Shown: positions 12,489-14,530 of the stretch, one piece after another | Layout: the number at the start of each line of letters is the position of its first letter | How positions within the stretch are numbered: position 1 is the first letter of the stretch | Assembly: GCA_964597075.1 (NCBI GenBank) | Contig: CAZQXC010000058.1 | Coordinates: forward strand, 1-14,530 | Origin: UBA2336 sp964597075 | Lineage (GTDB): Bacteria > Bacteroidota > Bacteroidia > Cytophagales > Cyclobacteriaceae | Reading direction: 5' to 3' | Length of the DNA: 14,530 nt | The notes under the pieces: model-generated | Seen by the model: only the letters and a program-made list of their open reading frames with translations | Told to the model about the DNA's origin: nothing | Database searches by the model: none | Position numbers and translations under genes: made by a program

Positions 12489-14342
12489 ATGGAATTGGAG
12501 AACGAAAAAACAGCGGAGTTGGAAGATGTGCGTGAGGCCGGGATGAGTGAAAGCCATGGCGAACCTACTATTTTAAATACTGAAGCCGATTTGGCCGATC
12601 ATGCCGAGGAGACGCATGACGATCAGGACAATCCTGACTACACCAAACTGACAAAAGCTCAGTTGGTTGATTTGGTAAAAGATCTGGTTAAGGAAACTGA
12701 TATAAAGAGGGCTGACGGCCAACTGCGAAATATTAAACCGTTGATCGATGAGTTCCGGGATCAGGAACGCACGCAGGCACTCAATAGATTTATCCTGGAT
12801 GGTAGTAACCCTGATGACTTTGAATACCGGGGTGATGAATTAGACTCCAGTTTCGATGCTATACTGAAAGCCTTTCGCGATAAACGCAATCAGCTTATAC
12901 GCAGTCAGGAAGATCAGAAAAATGAAAACCTGAGAAGAAAGCAAGAGTTGTTGGAGAAACTCCGTTCACTCACCGATTCGCAGGATGTAAAAGATCAGTT
13001 CGGCCAGTTTAAAGAATTACAGAAGGAATGGAAAACCATCGGGCAGGTGCCGGGTACGCAGGCCAAAACTCTTTGGGCAAATTACCATGCTTTGGTCGAT
13101 CGCTTCTATGATAATCAAAGCATTTATTTTGAACTTAAGGAACTCGATCGCAGGAAGAACCTTGAAGCCAAAATTGAACTTTGTGCGCGTGCAGAAAAAT
13201 TAAATGAAGTATCCGAGATACGTGATGCGGTGCGTGAATTGAATGAACTACACCATGAGTTCAAACACATCGGCCCTGTGCCGATGGAGGATAAAGAAAA
13301 TGTATGGCAGCGTTTCAAGGCAGCATCCGATGTGGTGTATTCCAGAAGGGATGAGTTTGTAAAATCACTGAACCAGGAATTGGCCGCCAACTTTGCCCTT
13401 AAGCAGTCCCTGGCCGATGAAGTACAAAACTTTGCGGCCTTTCATTCCGATCGTATAAAAGAGTGGAACCAGAAAACTAAGGAGATCCTTGAGCTTCAAA
13501 AGAAGTGGGAAGTAAAAGGAGCGTTGCCCCGCACCAAGGCAAAGGACCTGAACAAAAAATTCTGGACTGCCTTCAAAGCTTTTTTTGCCAGTAAGAACGC
13601 CTTTTTTAAGAAACTTGATGCTGAGCGTTCACAAAATCTGGAAAAGAAAAACCAGCTATTGCAACGTGCCCTGGAACTAAAAGAGAGTACAGAATGGATT
13701 AAAGCTACCAATGAGCTTAAAAACCTTCAGCAGCAGTGGAAAGATATCGGACCTGTTCCTGAAAAGCTTCGTGAGAAGATATACCAGGAGTTTAAACAAG
13801 CGTGCGATTTTTTCTTTGAGAATCGCAGATCGGAGCAGGGTAGAAAAGATAATGAGCAAGTTGACAACCTGAAAGCAAAGGAAGAAGTGTGTGCTCAACT
13901 TGAAAAGCATGCCATGGAGAACACTGCTAATACAGAACTGTTAAAGCAGTTGGAAAATCAGTTTGACGGTATCGGTTTTGTTCCTAAAAAGGACATGTCC
14001 GCTATTCGCACGCGCTACCACCAGGCTGTAGAGAAGTTTGTTAGCATGCTGCAAGGTATTTCGGGAGATGAAAAGAGCAAATTGGTGTTGGAAAACCAGC
14101 TGCAGGATTTGAAGAACGATCCGATGGCCGATCAGAAGATTTACCATAAGGAGCAGGCCATCCGCAAGAAGATGCAGAAGGTAGAAAATGATATAGCGGT
14201 ATGGCGCAATAACCTGGAGTTTTTTGCCCGGGCTAAGAACGGTGAAAAAGTACGTGAGGAGTTCAACGCCAAAATTGAGGAGGCCAGCGACCACCTTAAA
14301 CAGTTAAAGCAGCAAATCAAGCTGCTGCGTACAGTTTCTTGA
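12489..14342 (+). CDS. DUF349 repeat protein
   Basis: A 617-residue, strongly charged, mostly helical protein with five DUF349-type repeats. Each repeat has a core like WKxIGxVP followed by a helix: cores at about 181-188 (WKTIGQVP), 258-265 (FKHIGPVP), 340-347 (WEVKGALP), 417-424 (WKDIGPVP) and 492-499 (FDGIGFVP), spaced 75-82 residues apart. The N-terminal 50 residues are acidic and probably disordered; the last 90 look like coiled coil. No signal peptide or membrane helix, so it should be cytosolic. Function of the domain is not established. The ATG at 12489 is chosen; an in-frame TTG three codons upstream (12480) is an unlikely alternative. The third repeat deviates (Lys for Ile before Gly). 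Confidence 0.88.
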   Translation: MELENEKTAELEDVREAGMSESHGEPTILNTEADLADHAEETHDDQDNPDYTKLTKAQLVDLVKDLVKETDIKRADGQLRNIKPLIDEFRDQERTQALNRFILDGSNPDDFEYRGDELDSSFDAILKAFRDKRNQLIRSQEDQKNENLRRKQELLEKLRSLTDSQDVKDQFGQFKELQKEWKTIGQVPGTQAKTLWANYHALVDRFYDNQSIYFELKELDRRKNLEAKIELCARAEKLNEVSEIRDAVRELNELHHEFKHIGPVPMEDKENVWQRFKAASDVVYSRRDEFVKSLNQELAANFALKQSLADEVQNFAAFHSDRIKEWNQKTKEILELQKKWEVKGALPRTKAKDLNKKFWTAFKAFFASKNAFFKKLDAERSQNLEKKNQLLQRALELKESTEWIKATNELKNLQQQWKDIGPVPEKLREKIYQEFKQACDFFFENRRSEQGRKDNEQVDNLKAKEEVCAQLEKHAMENTANTELLKQLENQFDGIGFVPKKDMSAIRTRYHQAVEKFVSMLQGISGDEKSKLVLENQLQDLKNDPMADQKIYHKEQAIRKKMQKVENDIAVWRNNLEFFARAKNGEKVREEFNAKIEEASDHLKQLKQQIKLLRTVS

Positions 14343-14349
14343 CTCGGCA

Positions 14350-14380
14350 TTTGCAAAGAACAAACCATACCTTATTTTTG
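14350..14380 (+). promoter_or_regulatory. consensus Bacteroidota promoter of the tRNA-Thr unit
   Basis: TTTG (14350-14353), exactly 19 nt, then TATTTTTG (14373-14380): a perfect match to the TTTG-N19-TAnnTTTG consensus. Transcription would begin near 14386, a few bases before the tRNA-like copy at 14394, and continue into tRNA-Thr. It begins only 8 nt after the stop codon of the DUF349 gene. Confidence 0.75.
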
Positions 14381-14393
14381 CACCTCCTAATTC

Positions 14394-14460
14394 GCCTCCT
14401 TACCTGCCTGCCGGCAGGCAGGGCTCAGCTGGTAGAGCAACTGACTTATAATCAGTAGGT
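14394..14460 (+). pseudogene. tRNA-Thr-like copy with 20-bp palindrome insert
   Basis: tRNA nucleotides 1-9 (GCCTCCTTA, 14394-14402) match the intact tRNA-Thr at 14478. They are followed by a 20-bp perfect palindrome (14403-14422), then the D arm and anticodon arm plus AGGT (14423-14460), again matching except for one base: the anticodon is TAT instead of TGT. After AGGT the similarity stops and no T arm or 3' acceptor strand exists, so no tRNA can form. It lies between the promoter and the intact gene and is therefore probably transcribed. Confidence 0.8.
14403..14422. repeat. 20-bp perfect palindrome CCTGCCTGCCGGCAGGCAGG
   Basis: A perfect dyad inserted between nucleotides 9 and 10 of a tRNA-Thr-like sequence. 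The hairpins at 3341-3364 and 3451-3468 are variants of the same sequence at the same position of a different tRNA. This points to a dispersed palindromic repeat family in the genome. Confidence 0.9.
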
Positions 14461-14477
14461 AAAACCAGAATTATTTC

Positions 14478-14530
<53 letters not shown>

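Noticed and set aside
14394..14460. tRNA-Ile(UAU) gene
   Set aside because: Anticodon TAT is present, but T arm and 3' acceptor strand are missing and a palindrome splits the 5' part; it is a broken tRNA-Thr copy.

Overview
The window looks like chromosome from a member of Bacteroidota, probably of the Cytophagales type. Evidence: promoters match the Bacteroidota housekeeping consensus (TTTG, then about 19-21 nt, then TAnnTTTG); the primary sigma factor is a short RpoD without region 1.1; and the gene set (START-like protein, LptF/LptG permease, rpsO-pnp, trxB-bshB1, YqgE/AlgH, DUF349) is core metabolism and envelope biology of that phylum. A run of exactly 100 N (2899-2998) shows that this is a scaffold joined across a gap of unknown true size.

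Left part (1-6176): a three-gene block, START-like protein, LptF/LptG-family permease and ribosomal protein S15, occurs twice in mirror image. Copy 1 is on the minus strand (2654 down to 48) and copy 2 on the plus strand (3609 to 6176). Gene order, the rpsO promoter layout and the rpsO terminator hairpin are kept, but the proteins have diverged (S15 about 70% identical, START-like about 83% by hand alignment). All six reading frames are intact.

Centre of the mirror (2676-3608): no protein genes. It holds a minus-strand tRNA transcription unit: a promoter near 3517-3549, a 5' stem-loop, two tandem degraded tRNA-like units (109-bp period) carrying hairpin inserts, one intact tRNA with anticodon CAU, and a terminator. 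Beyond that lies a 162-bp repeat unit with another broken tRNA copy, and then the assembly gap.

Right part (5901-14342): rpsO2 and pnp (RNA decay and ribosome), rpoD (primary sigma factor), then trxB and bshB1 (thiol redox and bacillithiol synthesis), convergent pdxH (vitamin B6), a YqgE/AlgH protein and a five-repeat DUF349 coiled-coil protein.

Right edge (14343-14530): a second tRNA unit with the same design as the first. A perfect promoter is followed by a degraded tRNA-Thr-like copy carrying a 20-bp palindrome, then an intact tRNA-Thr(UGU) cut by the window end.

The most striking observation is that in two unrelated tRNA units a GC-rich palindrome of the same family sits at the same tRNA position (between nucleotides 9 and 10) in a copy lying between the promoter and an intact tRNA.
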